Source: Stenotrophomonas acidaminiphila
GTDB lineage: Bacteria > Pseudomonadota > Gammaproteobacteria > Xanthomonadales > Xanthomonadaceae
Length of the DNA: 64,000 nt
Direction of reading: 5' to 3'
Assembly: GCA_002951995.1 (NCBI GenBank)
Contig: CP019797.1
Location: 728,501 to 792,500 of the forward strand
The notes under the pieces are model-generated. The model ran no database searches and was not told the DNA's origin. It worked only from the letters and a program-made list of their open reading frames with translations. Below, piece by piece: positions 17,359 through 27,526 of this stretch (its first letter is position 1; each line of letters opens with the position of its first letter). Both the position numbers and the translations under genes were made by a program.

Positions 17359-20229
17359 ATGCGTAGCCAGCCAGACCCTCGATTGAAACTCCTGTGCAGT
17401 GCGCTGCTGGCGGCCATGGCCGTGCCGGCCATGGCGCAGGAGCCCGCCCCGGCCGCCACCACCCTGGACAAGGTCAACGTCACCGGCTCGCGCATCAAGC
17501 GCGTGGACGTGGAAGCCGCGCTGCCGGTCACCATCGTGCAGAAGGCCGAGATCGAGGCGCAGGGCATCACCTCGGCCGAGCAGCTGTTGTCCTTCCTCAA
17601 CATCGCCGGCAACGGTGCCGACGGCATGGTCTCGGCGTCGGTGGACATGGACCTGGGCGAGCTGCGCGGCACCGCCGGCGTGTCCGGCGCCAACCTGCGC
17701 GGGCAGGGCAGCGACGCCACGCTGGTGCTGCTCAATGGGCGCCGCGTCGCCACCCATGGCCTGCGCGGGCAGGCGGTGGACCTGAACTCGATCCCGTTCG
17801 CGGCGATCGACCGGGTGGAAGTGCTGCGCGACGGCGCCTCGGCCATGTACGGCACCGACGCCATCGGCGGCGTGATCAACTTCATCACCCGCACCGACTA
17901 CCAGGGCATCGCCGTCAACGCCGGCTTCGACGTGACCCAGCACGGCGGCGGCGACATCTACAACTATAGCCTGCTGGGCGGCACCGGCGACCTGGACAGC
18001 GACCGCTGGAACGTGTGGGGCACGATCAACTGGCGGCGCAGCGAGTTCCTGCGCAGCCACCAGCGCGATTTCGCCAACAGCTTCCAGCCCGACCGCGGGG
18101 TGTCGCCGGACACGCGCGGCACCCCGTTCGCCACCGTGACCAACGCCAGCGGCGGCATCATCAACGGCTCGCTCATCGACCCTGATGGCGGCAGCAGGCA
18201 GAACTACGTCAACATCCTCAACCTGCCCGGCGGCGCCGGCTGCGAGAACGGCGGCCCGGCGATGGGGCCCTACGACTACCGGCTGTGGGACAGCGGCAGC
18301 TCCAAGTACGCCTGCGCCTGGGACTATCCCGCCGCGCAGGCGCTGCAGCAGCCGCAGGACAGCCTGCAGTTCCTCGGCCGTGCCACCCTCCGCATCGGCG
18401 ACAACCACCGCTTCTACGCCGAGGCGATGGGCTCGCGGGTGAAGTCCGAGCGCGAGTACGAGCCGCTGCAGCTGACCTCCAGCGCGTCGCTCACCTCGGT
18501 GATGGGCCCCGGCACCTGGTATCCGCTCAACCCCAACACCAAGGACACCTACGACAAGGTGTACAACGCGCTGGCCGCGTACTTCGGCACCGCCAACCTC
18601 ACCTACGGCAACCCCATTCCCTACCGCTGGCGGTGCATGGCCTGCGGGCCGCGCCAGATCGAGACCACCACCAAGTCCTACCGCCTGCTGGCCGGCCTGG
18701 AAGGCAGTATCGGCAGCTGGGACTACGACATCGGCCTGTCGCGCGCCTCGAACAAGGCCGAATCGGTCCTGCGCGGCGGCTACTACTTCTCCAGCGGCCT
18801 GCGCGCCGCGCTCGGCAGCGGCCTGCTCAACCCGTTCCTGATGCCGGGGCAGCAGCAGAGCGAGGCGGCCATGGCCGCGCTGCAGAGCGCCTCGGCCAGT
18901 GGCGTGCACCTGTACGGCGGCGAATCCACCGTCACCACGGCCGACGCCAGCTTCAGCGGCGGGCTCGGCTTCAGCCTGTGGGGCAGCGAGGCGCAGCTGG
19001 CCACCGGCGTCGAGGCGCGGCGCGAGGAGTTCGAGTTCGGCGGCGTGCAGGTGCTCGACGGCGTGCCGTTGAACTACACCACCATCTACCAGGCGCCGTT
19101 CGACGAGACCAGCGACCTGCCCAATGTGCGTCGCGACGTCAACGCGGTGTACGCCGAGATGTACCTGCCGATCATCGACAGCCTCGACGTGACCGTGGCG
19201 GTGCGCCACGACCGCTACGACACCTTCGGCGGCACCACCAACCCGAAGTACTCGTTCAAGTGGCAACCGATCGAATCGCTGGCGTTCCGCGGCGCCTACA
19301 GCACCGGCTTCAAGGTGCCCGAGTTCACCAAGCTGTTCGCCGGCGTCAACCGCCTGGATTATTTCGGCCGCGACCTGGTCGACCCGGCCAGCTGCCCCAG
19401 CGGCTCGGTCAACTCGTCGATACCGGGCTGCGACCTGATCCAGCCGGTGATCATCACCGGCGGCAAGACCGACCTGCAGCCGGAGGAGTCCTCGCAGCGG
19501 AGCGTCGGCTTCGTGTTCTCGCCGACCGACAACTTCAACCTGAGCCTGGACTGGTGGGAGATCGAACGCACCAACACCATCCGCGTGCCCAACCTGGCGA
19601 CGCTGACCGCCAACTACGCGCTGTTCGCCGAGAACTGGATCCGCGACAGCAGCGGCAAGGTCACCGCGATCGACCAGCGCTACATCAACTCCGGCGGCAC
19701 CCTGACCCGCGGCGTGGAGCTGGATGCCAACCTGAGCGGCGAGCTGGCCGGCGGGCGCTGGCACGTCAACCTCAACGGCAGCTACATCGACACCTTCAAG
19801 GAGAAGTCGCTGGCCAACGAGCCGTATGGCGACAACAAGGTGGGCGAGTACGTGCGCTTCTACAACCTGCCGCTCAAGTGGAAGCACACGCTGGGCGTCG
19901 GCTGGGCCCGCGGCGACTGGGCGCACCTGCTCACCCAGGTCTACCGCTCCGGCTACAAGGACGAGGAGCCGGTCAGCGTCGAGGGTGGCTTCTACACTCC
20001 GGTCAACTGGAACCCGGACGTCGATGACTACATCACCTACAACTACAGCCTGACCTGGACCGGGATGGAGAACACGCGGCTGACCCTGGCGGTGCGCAAC
20101 CTGCTCGACACCGATCCGCCGTTCACCGCGCACCAGGTCGATTTTGCCTCCGGCGCGGCCTGGGAGCCGCGCGTGGCCGATCCGCGCGGGCGTTCGTTCA
20201 ACCTGCAGGTCGAGTACCGCTTCGACTGA
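17359..20229 (+). CDS. TonB-dependent outer-membrane receptor
   Basis: A 956-residue TonB-dependent receptor of the Xanthomonas/Caulobacter type. A signal peptide (ending AMAQEPAP) is followed by a TonB-box-like stretch (TTLDKVNVTGSRIKR), the plug domain with LVLLNGRRV, DLNSIPFAAIDRVEVLRDGASAMYGTDAIGGVINFITR, and a 22-strand beta-barrel ending in the aromatic NLQVEYRFD. It takes up an unknown substrate using the energy of TonB-ExbBD. The Shine-Dalgarno GGAGAG precedes the ATG. Position between a D-peptide-type hydrolase and a periplasmic racemase suggests that it imports peptides or amino-acid conjugates (inference). Confidence 0.92.
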   Translation: MRSQPDPRLKLLCSALLAAMAVPAMAQEPAPAATTLDKVNVTGSRIKRVDVEAALPVTIVQKAEIEAQGITSAEQLLSFLNIAGNGADGMVSASVDMDLGELRGTAGVSGANLRGQGSDATLVLLNGRRVATHGLRGQAVDLNSIPFAAIDRVEVLRDGASAMYGTDAIGGVINFITRTDYQGIAVNAGFDVTQHGGGDIYNYSLLGGTGDLDSDRWNVWGTINWRRSEFLRSHQRDFANSFQPDRGVSPDTRGTPFATVTNASGGIINGSLIDPDGGSRQNYVNILNLPGGAGCENGGPAMGPYDYRLWDSGSSKYACAWDYPAAQALQQPQDSLQFLGRATLRIGDNHRFYAEAMGSRVKSEREYEPLQLTSSASLTSVMGPGTWYPLNPNTKDTYDKVYNALAAYFGTANLTYGNPIPYRWRCMACGPRQIETTTKSYRLLAGLEGSIGSWDYDIGLSRASNKAESVLRGGYYFSSGLRAALGSGLLNPFLMPGQQQSEAAMAALQSASASGVHLYGGESTVTTADASFSGGLGFSLWGSEAQLATGVEARREEFEFGGVQVLDGVPLNYTTIYQAPFDETSDLPNVRRDVNAVYAEMYLPIIDSLDVTVAVRHDRYDTFGGTTNPKYSFKWQPIESLAFRGAYSTGFKVPEFTKLFAGVNRLDYFGRDLVDPASCPSGSVNSSIPGCDLIQPVIITGGKTDLQPEESSQRSVGFVFSPTDNFNLSLDWWEIERTNTIRVPNLATLTANYALFAENWIRDSSGKVTAIDQRYINSGGTLTRGVELDANLSGELAGGRWHVNLNGSYIDTFKEKSLANEPYGDNKVGEYVRFYNLPLKWKHTLGVGWARGDWAHLLTQVYRSGYKDEEPVSVEGGFYTPVNWNPDVDDYITYNYSLTWTGMENTRLTLAVRNLLDTDPPFTAHQVDFASGAAWEPRVADPRGRSFNLQVEYRFD

Positions 20230-20275
20230 TCCTGCCAACCACGCCGCCGGGCCACCGGCGGCATCGGGACCCACC

Positions 20276-21517
20276 ATGACCGATACGGACATCGCCTGCA
20301 GCGGCCGCCGCGGCTTCATCGCCGCGACCCTGGGCACGGCACTGGCCGCGGCGCTCGATGCGCGCGCCGCGCCGCTGCTGGGCGTGCCGGGCACGGCGCG
20401 GCTGGCCGCGGCCAACACCTGGCTGGAGATCGACCTGGACGTGTTCGACGCCAACCTGCAGCGCGTGCGCGCACTGGCCGGCGATGCGCAGCTGTGCGCG
20501 GTGCTCAAGGCCGATGCGTACGGCACCGGCATCGACCTGGTGATGCCGCGCATCATCGCCGCGGGCGTGCCCTGCATCGGCATCGCCAGCACCGAGGAGG
20601 CACGCATGGCGCGCGCCTGCGGCTACAAAGGCCGCGTGCTGCGCGTGCGCGCGGCGACGCTGGATGAAGTCGAGGCGGCGCTGCCGTACCGGGTCGAGGA
20701 ACTGGCGGGCAATCTCGCGGTGGCGCAGGCGATGGCGGCGCTGGCCGTGCGTCGGCGCCGGCCGCTGCCGGTGCACCTGGCCCTGAACTCGGCCGGCATG
20801 AGCCGCAACGGGCTGGAACTGGCCACGGCGCAGGGCCGGCGCGACGCGCTGGCGCTGGTCGGCAGCAACGGCCTGCGCGTGGTCGGCCTGATGACCCACT
20901 TCCCGGGCGAAGACCCGGACGACGTGCTGGCGGGCGTGCGTGCCTTCCAGCAGCAGGCCGACTGGCTGTTCGCCAACACCGCGCTGCGGCGCGCCGACGT
21001 GCAGCTGCATGCGGCCAATTCGTTCGCGCTGCAGCATGTGCCCGAATCGCGGCTGGACATGGTGCGCCCGGGCGGTGCGCTGTACGGATACGGCGGTACG
21101 CCGAAGCCGCCGTTCGCGCACGTGGCCGCGTTCAAGACCCGGGTCGCGTCGGTGCAGGCGTTTCCCGCCGGCGACACGGTGAGCTACGACCGCACCTTCA
21201 CCCTGCAACGCGATTCGCTGCTGGCCAACCTGCCGGTCGGCTATTCCGACGGCTACCGCCGCGCCTATTCCAACAAGGGCAGCGTGCTGGTCCGTGGCCG
21301 CCGCGCGCCGGTGCTCGGCAGGGTCACCATGAATACCACCATGGTGGACGTGACCGACATCCCCGGGGTGCAGGCCGGCGACGAGGTGGTGCTGTTCGGG
21401 CGCCAGGGCGGGGAGCAGATCACCCAGGCCGAAATCGAGGCCTGGACCGGGGTCATCCTGGCCGACCAGTACAGCGTCTGGGGCGCGTTGAACCCGAAGT
21501 TCCCGCGCGCCCGCTAG
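20276..21517 (+). CDS. Tat-exported alanine/broad-specificity amino-acid racemase
   Basis: A 413-residue fold-III PLP racemase of the alanine racemase family. The N-terminus SGRRGFIAATLGTALAAAL is a twin-arginine signal, so the enzyme works folded with its cofactor in the periplasm, as the broad-specificity racemases (Bsr/Alr2) do. The PLP lysine is K77 in VLKADAYGTG; the second catalytic residue is the Tyr in DTVSYDRTFT; MNTTMVDVTDIP closes the active site. It probably interconverts L- and D-forms of several amino acids, such as Lys, Arg, Met or Ala. It follows the TonB receptor by 46 bases and converges on the lysR gene. Confidence 0.9.
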   Translation: MTDTDIACSGRRGFIAATLGTALAAALDARAAPLLGVPGTARLAAANTWLEIDLDVFDANLQRVRALAGDAQLCAVLKADAYGTGIDLVMPRIIAAGVPCIGIASTEEARMARACGYKGRVLRVRAATLDEVEAALPYRVEELAGNLAVAQAMAALAVRRRRPLPVHLALNSAGMSRNGLELATAQGRRDALALVGSNGLRVVGLMTHFPGEDPDDVLAGVRAFQQQADWLFANTALRRADVQLHAANSFALQHVPESRLDMVRPGGALYGYGGTPKPPFAHVAAFKTRVASVQAFPAGDTVSYDRTFTLQRDSLLANLPVGYSDGYRRAYSNKGSVLVRGRRAPVLGRVTMNTTMVDVTDIPGVQAGDEVVLFGRQGGEQITQAEIEAWTGVILADQYSVWGALNPKFPRAR

Positions 21518-21525
21518 GGGCGCGG

Positions 21526-22431
21526 CTACGCTGCGGGCGGCACGCCGCGGGTTTCGGCCAGGCTGCGCTGGAAATGCCGCACGAACTCGGTGGCGGCCTT
21601 GGACGGTGGCCGGTCTTCCAGGTAGACGCACTCGACGCGGAAGCCGATTTCCGGTTCCAGCGGCCGCGCCAGCAGGTTGCCGCCGGCATTGGCGCAGGCG
21701 GTGAATTCGTCCAGCACGCTCATGCCGGCGCCGCAGCGGGTCAGCGCGGCGGCCAGCGAATAGGTCTGGTTGGACACGACCTCGCGCATGCTCACGCCCT
21801 GGCGCTTGAGCTCGTTGGTGAACAGGTCGCCGATCGGGCCGCTGCTGGCCAGGCCGACCATGTCGCGGTCCTGCAGCCAGCGCAGCGGGATCGCCGCCGG
21901 CGGGTCGGGCCACTGCGCGGCGTCGAACAGCAGCATCAGCTGCCCGTGCCCCAGCACGCGGCGCTGCATGCGCGGGTGCTGCGGCGGGTTGTAGGCGATG
22001 GCGATGTCGCATTCGCGCTCGTACAGCGCCTGGAACAGGTCGCCGTGGTGCAGGGTCTGCACGTCGAACGTGACTTCCGGGTGCTGGCGCCGGTAGTGGG
22101 TGATCGCCGCCGGCACCACGTGCTGGCCGAGCGAGGGCACCACCGCCAGGCGGATATGCCCGCCGCCGATATCGCGGATGTGGCTGACCGCCTTCTGCAG
22201 TGACAGCAGGCGGTCGTAGATGTCCTTTACCTCGACGAACAGCGCATGCGCCTCGTCGGTGGCGACCAGCCGGCCGCGCACCAGCTTGAACAGCTCGAAA
22301 CCCAGCTGGTACTGGGTGTGGTGCAGGACCTTGCTGACCGACGGCTGGGAAACGTGCAGCGACCGGGCCGCGGCACTGATCGAGCCGGTGGTGTAGACCG
22401 CGTGGAAGACTTCAATCTGGCGCAGACGCAT
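21526..22431 (-). CDS. LysR family transcriptional regulator
   Basis: A 301-residue LysR-type regulator. The winged HTH is at residues 1-60 (IEVFHAVYTTGSISAAARSLHVSQPSVSKVLHHTQYQLGFELF), and a periplasmic-binding-protein-like effector domain covers 90-295. It is the last gene of a minus-strand run ggt1-dadA-lysR, 56 bases after dadA, so it probably regulates that operon and perhaps the facing racemase group. The effector is unknown; an amino acid, possibly a D-amino acid or glutamate, would fit the neighbours. The 8-base gap to the racemase stop leaves no room for a terminator. Confidence 0.88.
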   Translation of the reverse strand: MRLRQIEVFHAVYTTGSISAAARSLHVSQPSVSKVLHHTQYQLGFELFKLVRGRLVATDEAHALFVEVKDIYDRLLSLQKAVSHIRDIGGGHIRLAVVPSLGQHVVPAAITHYRRQHPEVTFDVQTLHHGDLFQALYERECDIAIAYNPPQHPRMQRRVLGHGQLMLLFDAAQWPDPPAAIPLRWLQDRDMVGLASSGPIGDLFTNELKRQGVSMREVVSNQTYSLAAALTRCGAGMSVLDEFTACANAGGNLLARPLEPEIGFRVECVYLEDRPPSKAATEFVRHFQRSLAETRGVPPAA

Positions 22432-22487
22432 GGCCCGATCCTAGTCGATGCGGAGGTTGCCGGCGACCGCGCGCGGCGCCGCCGCCG

Positions 22488-23726
22488 TCATGCCTGCGTC
22501 GCCAGGGCCACGGCGCGTTCGCCGCTGCCCATCGCCAGGGTCCAGCCGAGCATGCCGTGGCCGAGGTTGCACACCAGTCCGTCGCCGATGGCGCGGATCT
22601 CCGGCGAGGACCAGGGGGTGACCGGGCGCAGGCCGGCCCAGCGGCTGTCGATGTTGTCGTAGTCCACCGCCTCGGGCATCGAGGCGCGCGCCATCGCAAC
22701 CAGCTGCGCCATGCGCGCCGGGTCGGGGCGTGGGTCCCAGTGGTTGAGGTCGGCCAGCCCGGCCACGCGCATGCGCTCGCCCAGGCGGCAGAACACCAGT
22801 TTGCGCGAGGTGTCGGTGATGCTTGCGGTGGGGGCGCGCGGGCCGCACGGCGCGGTGAACGAATAGCCCTTGATCGCCATCAGCGGCACGCGCACGCCCA
22901 GCGGCCGCAGCAGCGCCGCGCCGTCGATGCCGTTGCACACCACCAGCCGCCGGGCCTGCAGCGCCGCCCCGGCATGCGGCTGCAGGCACCAGCCGTCACC
23001 CTGCCGCACCACCCGGCGGATATCGACGCCGAAGCGCGCCTGCACGCCGTACTGCTGTTGCAGCACCTGCAGCAGGCCGACCCCGAAGCGGAACGGATCG
23101 CCGGCTTCCTCCTGCGGTGAATGCACCGCGCCGGCCAGGCCCGGCATCGCCGCCAGCGCCGGTTCGGCGGCGATGGCCTGGCGCGCGTCGAGCAGCTGTT
23201 GCGCGACCCCGAACGGCTGCTTGAGCGCGATCATCGGCGCCGCGCCCTGCAGCGCGGCGGCGTCGTGGTAGACGTGCAGCTTGCCGGAGACGGCGTGGTC
23301 GAAGGCGATGGGGTGGCGCTGCAGCAGCGCATGCAGCGCGTCGCGCGATTCCAGCGCCAGCTCCAGCGTCGCCAGGGTGTTGGCGCGCAGCCGCGCGCTG
23401 CCGGCCTGGCGCAGGAAGCCCAGGCCCCAGCGCCAGAAATCGGGGTCGGCCGACCAGCGCGTGCGGAACGGGCCGTTGCGCCCCAGCAGCATGGCCGGCA
23501 GCTGGCGCCAGGTGGACGGGCCGGCCATGGCGTCGGTGTAGGCGTAGCTCAGCTGCGCGCCGTTGGCGAACGAGGTGCCCTGCACCGGGCCGTCGGCGCG
23601 GTCCAGCAGCAGCACCGACAGGCCGCGGCGTGCGGCGGCGTAGGCGGTGGCGAGGCCGACGACGCCGGCACCGAGGACCACGAGGTCGGCGCGCACGGGT
23701 TCGTCATGGGGTTCAACGGGATGCAT
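22488..23726 (-). CDS. dadA: D-amino-acid dehydrogenase (DadA family)
   Basis: A 412-residue FAD-dependent oxidoreductase (DAO fold). The FAD-binding ADLVVLGAGVVGLATAYAAARRGLSV lies at residues 15-40; TSFANGAQLSYAYTDAMAGPS, the MAIKGYSFTAP segment and the C-terminal NLGHGMLGWTLAMGSGERA are hallmarks of DadA. It oxidises D-amino acids to 2-oxo acids via the imino acid and passes electrons to the respiratory quinone pool at the inner membrane. Its start overlaps the 3' end of gamma-glutamyltransferase 1 by 14 bases. The start MHPVEPHDEPVRADL was chosen because it gives the family's usual length. Confidence 0.9.
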   Translation of the reverse strand: MHPVEPHDEPVRADLVVLGAGVVGLATAYAAARRGLSVLLLDRADGPVQGTSFANGAQLSYAYTDAMAGPSTWRQLPAMLLGRNGPFRTRWSADPDFWRWGLGFLRQAGSARLRANTLATLELALESRDALHALLQRHPIAFDHAVSGKLHVYHDAAALQGAAPMIALKQPFGVAQQLLDARQAIAAEPALAAMPGLAGAVHSPQEEAGDPFRFGVGLLQVLQQQYGVQARFGVDIRRVVRQGDGWCLQPHAGAALQARRLVVCNGIDGAALLRPLGVRVPLMAIKGYSFTAPCGPRAPTASITDTSRKLVFCRLGERMRVAGLADLNHWDPRPDPARMAQLVAMARASMPEAVDYDNIDSRWAGLRPVTPWSSPEIRAIGDGLVCNLGHGMLGWTLAMGSGERAVALATQA

Positions 23727-25505
23727 CGGGGGTCCGGTGGGCAGGAAAGGCGGCGGTGCCGTCGCGGCGCGGATCGGCGGCCCATTGCCAGCGCCCGTCG
23801 CGCAGGAACACGCCGTGCAGGCCGGAATCCTCGCCGGCACCGCCGCGGATGTCCACGCCGCGTTCGCGCAGCGCGCTACGCAGCGGCACCGGGAAGCGGT
23901 CGGCCTCGCCGTCGAAGCGCGCGCCGCGCGCGACCAGGTTGGGCAGTGCCACGGCCTGGTCCAGCGGCAGGCGCCAGTAGAGCAGCCCGACCAGGGTCTT
24001 GCCGATGTAGGCGGGAATGGCCGGGCCACCGGGCGAGCCGAGCGCGCCGGCCAGGCGGCCGTCGCCGTCGAGCATCAGCAGCGGTGCCATCGACGAGCGC
24101 GGGCGCTTGCCGGCGGCGATGGCATTGGCCATGCCGGGGCGTCCGTCGACGCGGTCCCAGGCGAAATCGGTGAGCTGGTTGTTGAGGAAGAAGCCGCCGA
24201 CCATGCGCCCCGAGCCGAAGAACGATTCCACGGTGGTGGTCACCGAGACCGCGTTGCCGTCGTGATCCACGACCACGAAATGGCTGGTGCCGCCGGGCTC
24301 GTCGGTGGCGTCCCCGGCCATCGCCGGCGCGCCGGCCGGCACCCCCGGCCGCGGTGGCCGCGGCGCGGCCCGGGGGCCGATCAGCGCGCGGCGTGCGTCC
24401 ACGTAGCCGGCCGCCAGCAGGCCGTCGACCGGCACGTCGACGAAGCGCGGATCGCCGACGTAGTGGTCGCGGTCGGCGTACATCAGCCGGCTGGCCTCGG
24501 CGAACAGCAGCCACGCCTGCGGGTCGCCGGCATCGCGACGGTCGATATCGGTGCCGTCCAGCAGCGCCATCAACTGCAGCAGGCCGACGCCACTGGCCGG
24601 CGGCGGCAACGAGCACAGCCGGTAGCCGCGCAGCGGCCGGCACAGCGGGGCCACTTTCTCGGCGCGGTAGCCGGCCAGGTCCTCCACGGTCATCGCCCCG
24701 GGCGCGGCGCCGCGGCGGTGCGGTCGACGATCGCCCGCGCCAGCACGCCCTGGTAGAACGCCTGCGCGCCGCCCGCGGCCAGCGTGCGCAGCGTCGCCGC
24801 GTAGGCGGGGTTGCGCAGGGTGTCGCCGGCGCGCAGGCGTCCGCCGTGGCCGTCGTCGAACAGCCGCCGCACGTCCTCCGCCGCCGCCTGCGGGAAGCGG
24901 CCGTCGATGTGCCGTTGCAGGCGCGCGGTGATGGTGAAGCCCTGCTCGGCGGTGGCGATGGTGTCGTCGAACAGGCGCGCCCAGGGCAGCCGGCCGTGTT
25001 CGCGCAGCGCCAGCGCGAACGTGGCCAGCGTGCCGGGCACGCCGGTGGCGCGGCCGGAGAGCATGGCGTCGCTGCGCGCCAGCGGTTGCCCGTCGGCGTC
25101 GTCGAACCAGCCGGCACCGGCCGCGGCCGGCGCCTGTTCGCGGCCGATGTAGCCGCTGACCTCGCCGCTGCCGGCGTCATAGGCCAGCAGCACCGTGCCG
25201 CCGCCGATGCCCGAACTCTGCGGTTCCACCAGTCCCAGCATCAGCTGCACGGCCAGGGCGGCGTCCATCGCGCTGCCGCCGCGTTCGAGTACCGCGGCGC
25301 CGGCCCGCGCGGCCAGCGGGTGCGCGGCCACGACGATGGCGGGCGAGGGCGGTGCGGCAGTTGCCGGCGCACGCGCGTCCGGCGCGGTGCCGCACCCGAC
25401 CACCGCCAGGCACAGCAGCAGGAGCGCGCCGAGGCGACGCCGGCGCGCTGCGACGGCGGACGCACCGGCCGTGGGGGAGGGCGTGTGGCGGGCGGGCGTC
25501 TGCAT
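23713..25505 (-). CDS. ggt: gamma-glutamyltransferase 1, lipoprotein, frameshifted
   Basis: A 597-residue gamma-glutamyltransferase when read across one frame break. The N-terminus has a lipoprotein signal (LLLLCLAVVGC). The N-terminal half covers GGSAMDAALAVQLMLGLVEPQSSGIGGG and GRATGVPG. The nucleophile is the Thr in GGTSHFVVVDHDGNAVSVTTT (about residue 407), and the C-terminal half has SSMAPLLML and GSPGG. The enzyme releases glutamate from gamma-glutamyl compounds, or transfers the gamma-glutamyl group, in the periplasm. The break is at the CCCC run 24696-24699; one more base fuses VDRTAAAPRPG to AMTVEDLAGY. The break lies far from the autocleavage Thr, so this is not a natural subunit boundary. 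Confidence 0.85.
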
Positions 25506-25779
25506 GGCGGCAGATTACCGTCGGGCCCGGCGCGGCGGGGATCACAATCGCGGTGCAGGCGTTAACCGGCAGCTATGGCATGCCGCGGCCGGCGATCAGC
25601 CACGCGGTGGTTGCCGCGGGCTTCCATGCGCGTGGGCTATACCGTCGGCCATCAAAGGTGGGCGACAGCCGCGCCGCTGCCGGCCATGCTCCGGAATGGG
25701 CCAGTGCGACCGCCGCCCCCGGTACGGCCGCGGGCGGACGGCCGGCAATGCGCCCGCGAACCGCAAACCGGAGATAGGC
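25506..25779. other. divergent promoter region of the two ggt genes
   Basis: 274 bases between the start codons of ggt1 (minus) and ggt2 (plus). It must hold both promoters; I see no clear sigma-70 pair. GGAG at 25769-25772 is the ribosome-binding site of ggt2. No gene is supported here. Confidence 0.45.
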
Positions 25780-27516
25780 ATGACCCTGCGACCCCGCGTA
25801 TCCCTCCCTGGCCGTGGCCTGGCGCTGCTGCTGGGCGCGCTGCTGGCGCTGGCGCCGCCGGCCGGCGCGCGCGAGCTGCTCAACTACCAGGCGATCCAGA
25901 AGCCCGAGCACGGCGACCGCGGCATGGTGGTCAGCCAGAACCAGCGCGCCAGCGAGATCGGCGCGCAGGTGCTGCGCGAGGGCGGCAACGCGGTGGACGC
26001 GGCGGTGGCCACCGCATTCGCGCTGGCGGTGCTGTTGCCGCGTGCCGGCAACATCGGCGGCGACGGCTACATGCTGCTGCACCTGGCCGGCGAGAACCGC
26101 AGCGTCGCCATCGATTACCGCTCGATGGCCCCGGCGGCAGCGACGCTGGAGCGCTTCATCGGCGCCGACGGCCGGATCGAGGGCGAAACCGCCGGCTGGA
26201 AGGCGGCCGGGGTGCCGGGCACCGTGGCCGGGCTGGCGCTGGCGCATCGCCGGCATGGGCGCCTGCCGTGGGCGCGACTGCTGCAGCCGGCGATCGAGCT
26301 GGCCGACAACGGCGTGGTGCTCAGCCGCGACGAGGCCTTCGCGCTGGACTGGGGGCGCGAGCGGCTGGCGCGCAGCCCCGCCGGCGCCGGCGTGTTCCTG
26401 CACCCCGATGGCAGCGCGCTGCGCGCCGGCGAGCGCCTGCGCCAGGCCGACCTGGCGTGGTCGCTGCGGCTGATCGCGCGCGACGGCGCCGATGCGTTCT
26501 ACCGTGGGCCCATCGCGCAGCGGCTGGTGGCCGCGATGCGCCGTCATGGCGGGCTGATCGCGGCGGACGACCTGGCCCGCTACCGCGCGCTCGAACGCAC
26601 GCCGCTGCGCACCACTTACCGCGGCCTCGAGGTCGTCAGCATGCCGCCTTCCAGCGGCGGCGGGGCCAGCGTGCTGGAGATGCTCAACCTGCTCGAACAC
26701 GAGGACCTGGCCGCGCACGGCGCCGGCTCGGCCGCGGCGCTGCATGCCATGGCCGAGGCGATCAAGCTGGCCTGGGCCGACCGCGCGCGCCATGCGGGCG
26801 ACCCGGCGTTCGTCAACGCGCCGGTAGCCGGGCTGGTGTCCAAGGCCTATGCCGACGTGCGCTGGCGGCAGTTCTCGCCGGACCGCGTGCTTGATGCCAC
26901 CGCGCTGGCGGCGGGTGATCCGCTGCCCCATGAAAGCCCGCAGACCACGCATTTCTCGGTGGTCGACGCCGACGGCAACGCGGTCAGCAACACCTTCACC
27001 CTGGGCTCGGACTTCGGCGCCGGGGTGATGGCCGAAGGCACCGGCTTCCTGCTCGGCAACCTGATCGGCAACTTCTCGCTGCGCGCGCAGCTGGCCGCGC
27101 GCAAGGAGCCGGGGCGTGCGGTCGCCAACGCGCTGCAGCCCGGGCGCCGCCCGGTCTCGAGCATGTCGCCGACCCTGGTGCTGCGCGACGGCAAGGCGTG
27201 GCTGGTCACCGGCAGCCCGGGCGGCAACACCATCCCCGGCACGGTGATGCAGACGATCGTGGACGTGGTCGATTTCGGCATGAACATCGCCGAGGCCGCC
27301 CACCGCCCGCGCATCCACCAGGACATGGGCAGCGGCATGCTGCAGATCGAACCGGGTTTCAGTCCCGATACGCTGCGCCTGCTGCGCGGGCTGGGCCACC
27401 GCATCGAAAGCGACGAGACCATCGGCAGCACGCAGACCCTGCTGGTCGACGAGGACGGCGGCGTGCAGGGTGCCGCCGACCCGCGCCGGCCCGGCGCTGG
27501 TGCGGCGGCGCAATGA
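25780..27516 (+). CDS. ggt: gamma-glutamyltransferase 2
   Basis: A 578-residue periplasmic gamma-glutamyltransferase with a Sec signal peptide (ending PPAGARE). Family marks: MVVSQNQRASEIGAQVLREGGNAVDAAVATAFALAV, GVPGTVAGL, the catalytic Thr389 in QTTHFSVVDADGNAVSNTFT, RRPVSSMSPTLVL and GSPGGNTIPGTV. The proenzyme self-cleaves before Thr389 into large and small subunits. It is a different type from ggt1 (no lipobox, TTHF rather than TSHF). GGAGATAGGC before the ATG fixes the start. Glutamate released here could be taken up by GltS, encoded directly downstream on the other strand. Confidence 0.93.
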   Translation: MTLRPRVSLPGRGLALLLGALLALAPPAGARELLNYQAIQKPEHGDRGMVVSQNQRASEIGAQVLREGGNAVDAAVATAFALAVLLPRAGNIGGDGYMLLHLAGENRSVAIDYRSMAPAAATLERFIGADGRIEGETAGWKAAGVPGTVAGLALAHRRHGRLPWARLLQPAIELADNGVVLSRDEAFALDWGRERLARSPAGAGVFLHPDGSALRAGERLRQADLAWSLRLIARDGADAFYRGPIAQRLVAAMRRHGGLIAADDLARYRALERTPLRTTYRGLEVVSMPPSSGGGASVLEMLNLLEHEDLAAHGAGSAAALHAMAEAIKLAWADRARHAGDPAFVNAPVAGLVSKAYADVRWRQFSPDRVLDATALAAGDPLPHESPQTTHFSVVDADGNAVSNTFTLGSDFGAGVMAEGTGFLLGNLIGNFSLRAQLAARKEPGRAVANALQPGRRPVSSMSPTLVLRDGKAWLVTGSPGGNTIPGTVMQTIVDVVDFGMNIAEAAHRPRIHQDMGSGMLQIEPGFSPDTLRLLRGLGHRIESDETIGSTQTLLVDEDGGVQGAADPRRPGAGAAAQ

Positions 27517-27526
27517 TCGGCACCCG

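Noticed and set aside
16150..20607. A 1485-codon open frame on the minus strand
   Set aside because: Antisense to the serine hydrolase and TonB receptor genes, which have full family motifs; the translation has no domains.
22195..22215. A fourth lux box near TGACAG at about 22200
   Set aside because: Only one half-site (CTGCAG-TGACAG) is present and it lies inside the lysR coding sequence without a suitable -10.
23713..25505. Two separate genes for the large and small gamma-glutamyltransferase subunits
   Set aside because: The break is about 135 residues before the autocleavage Thr, lies in a homopolymer, and one base restores a single continuous protein.
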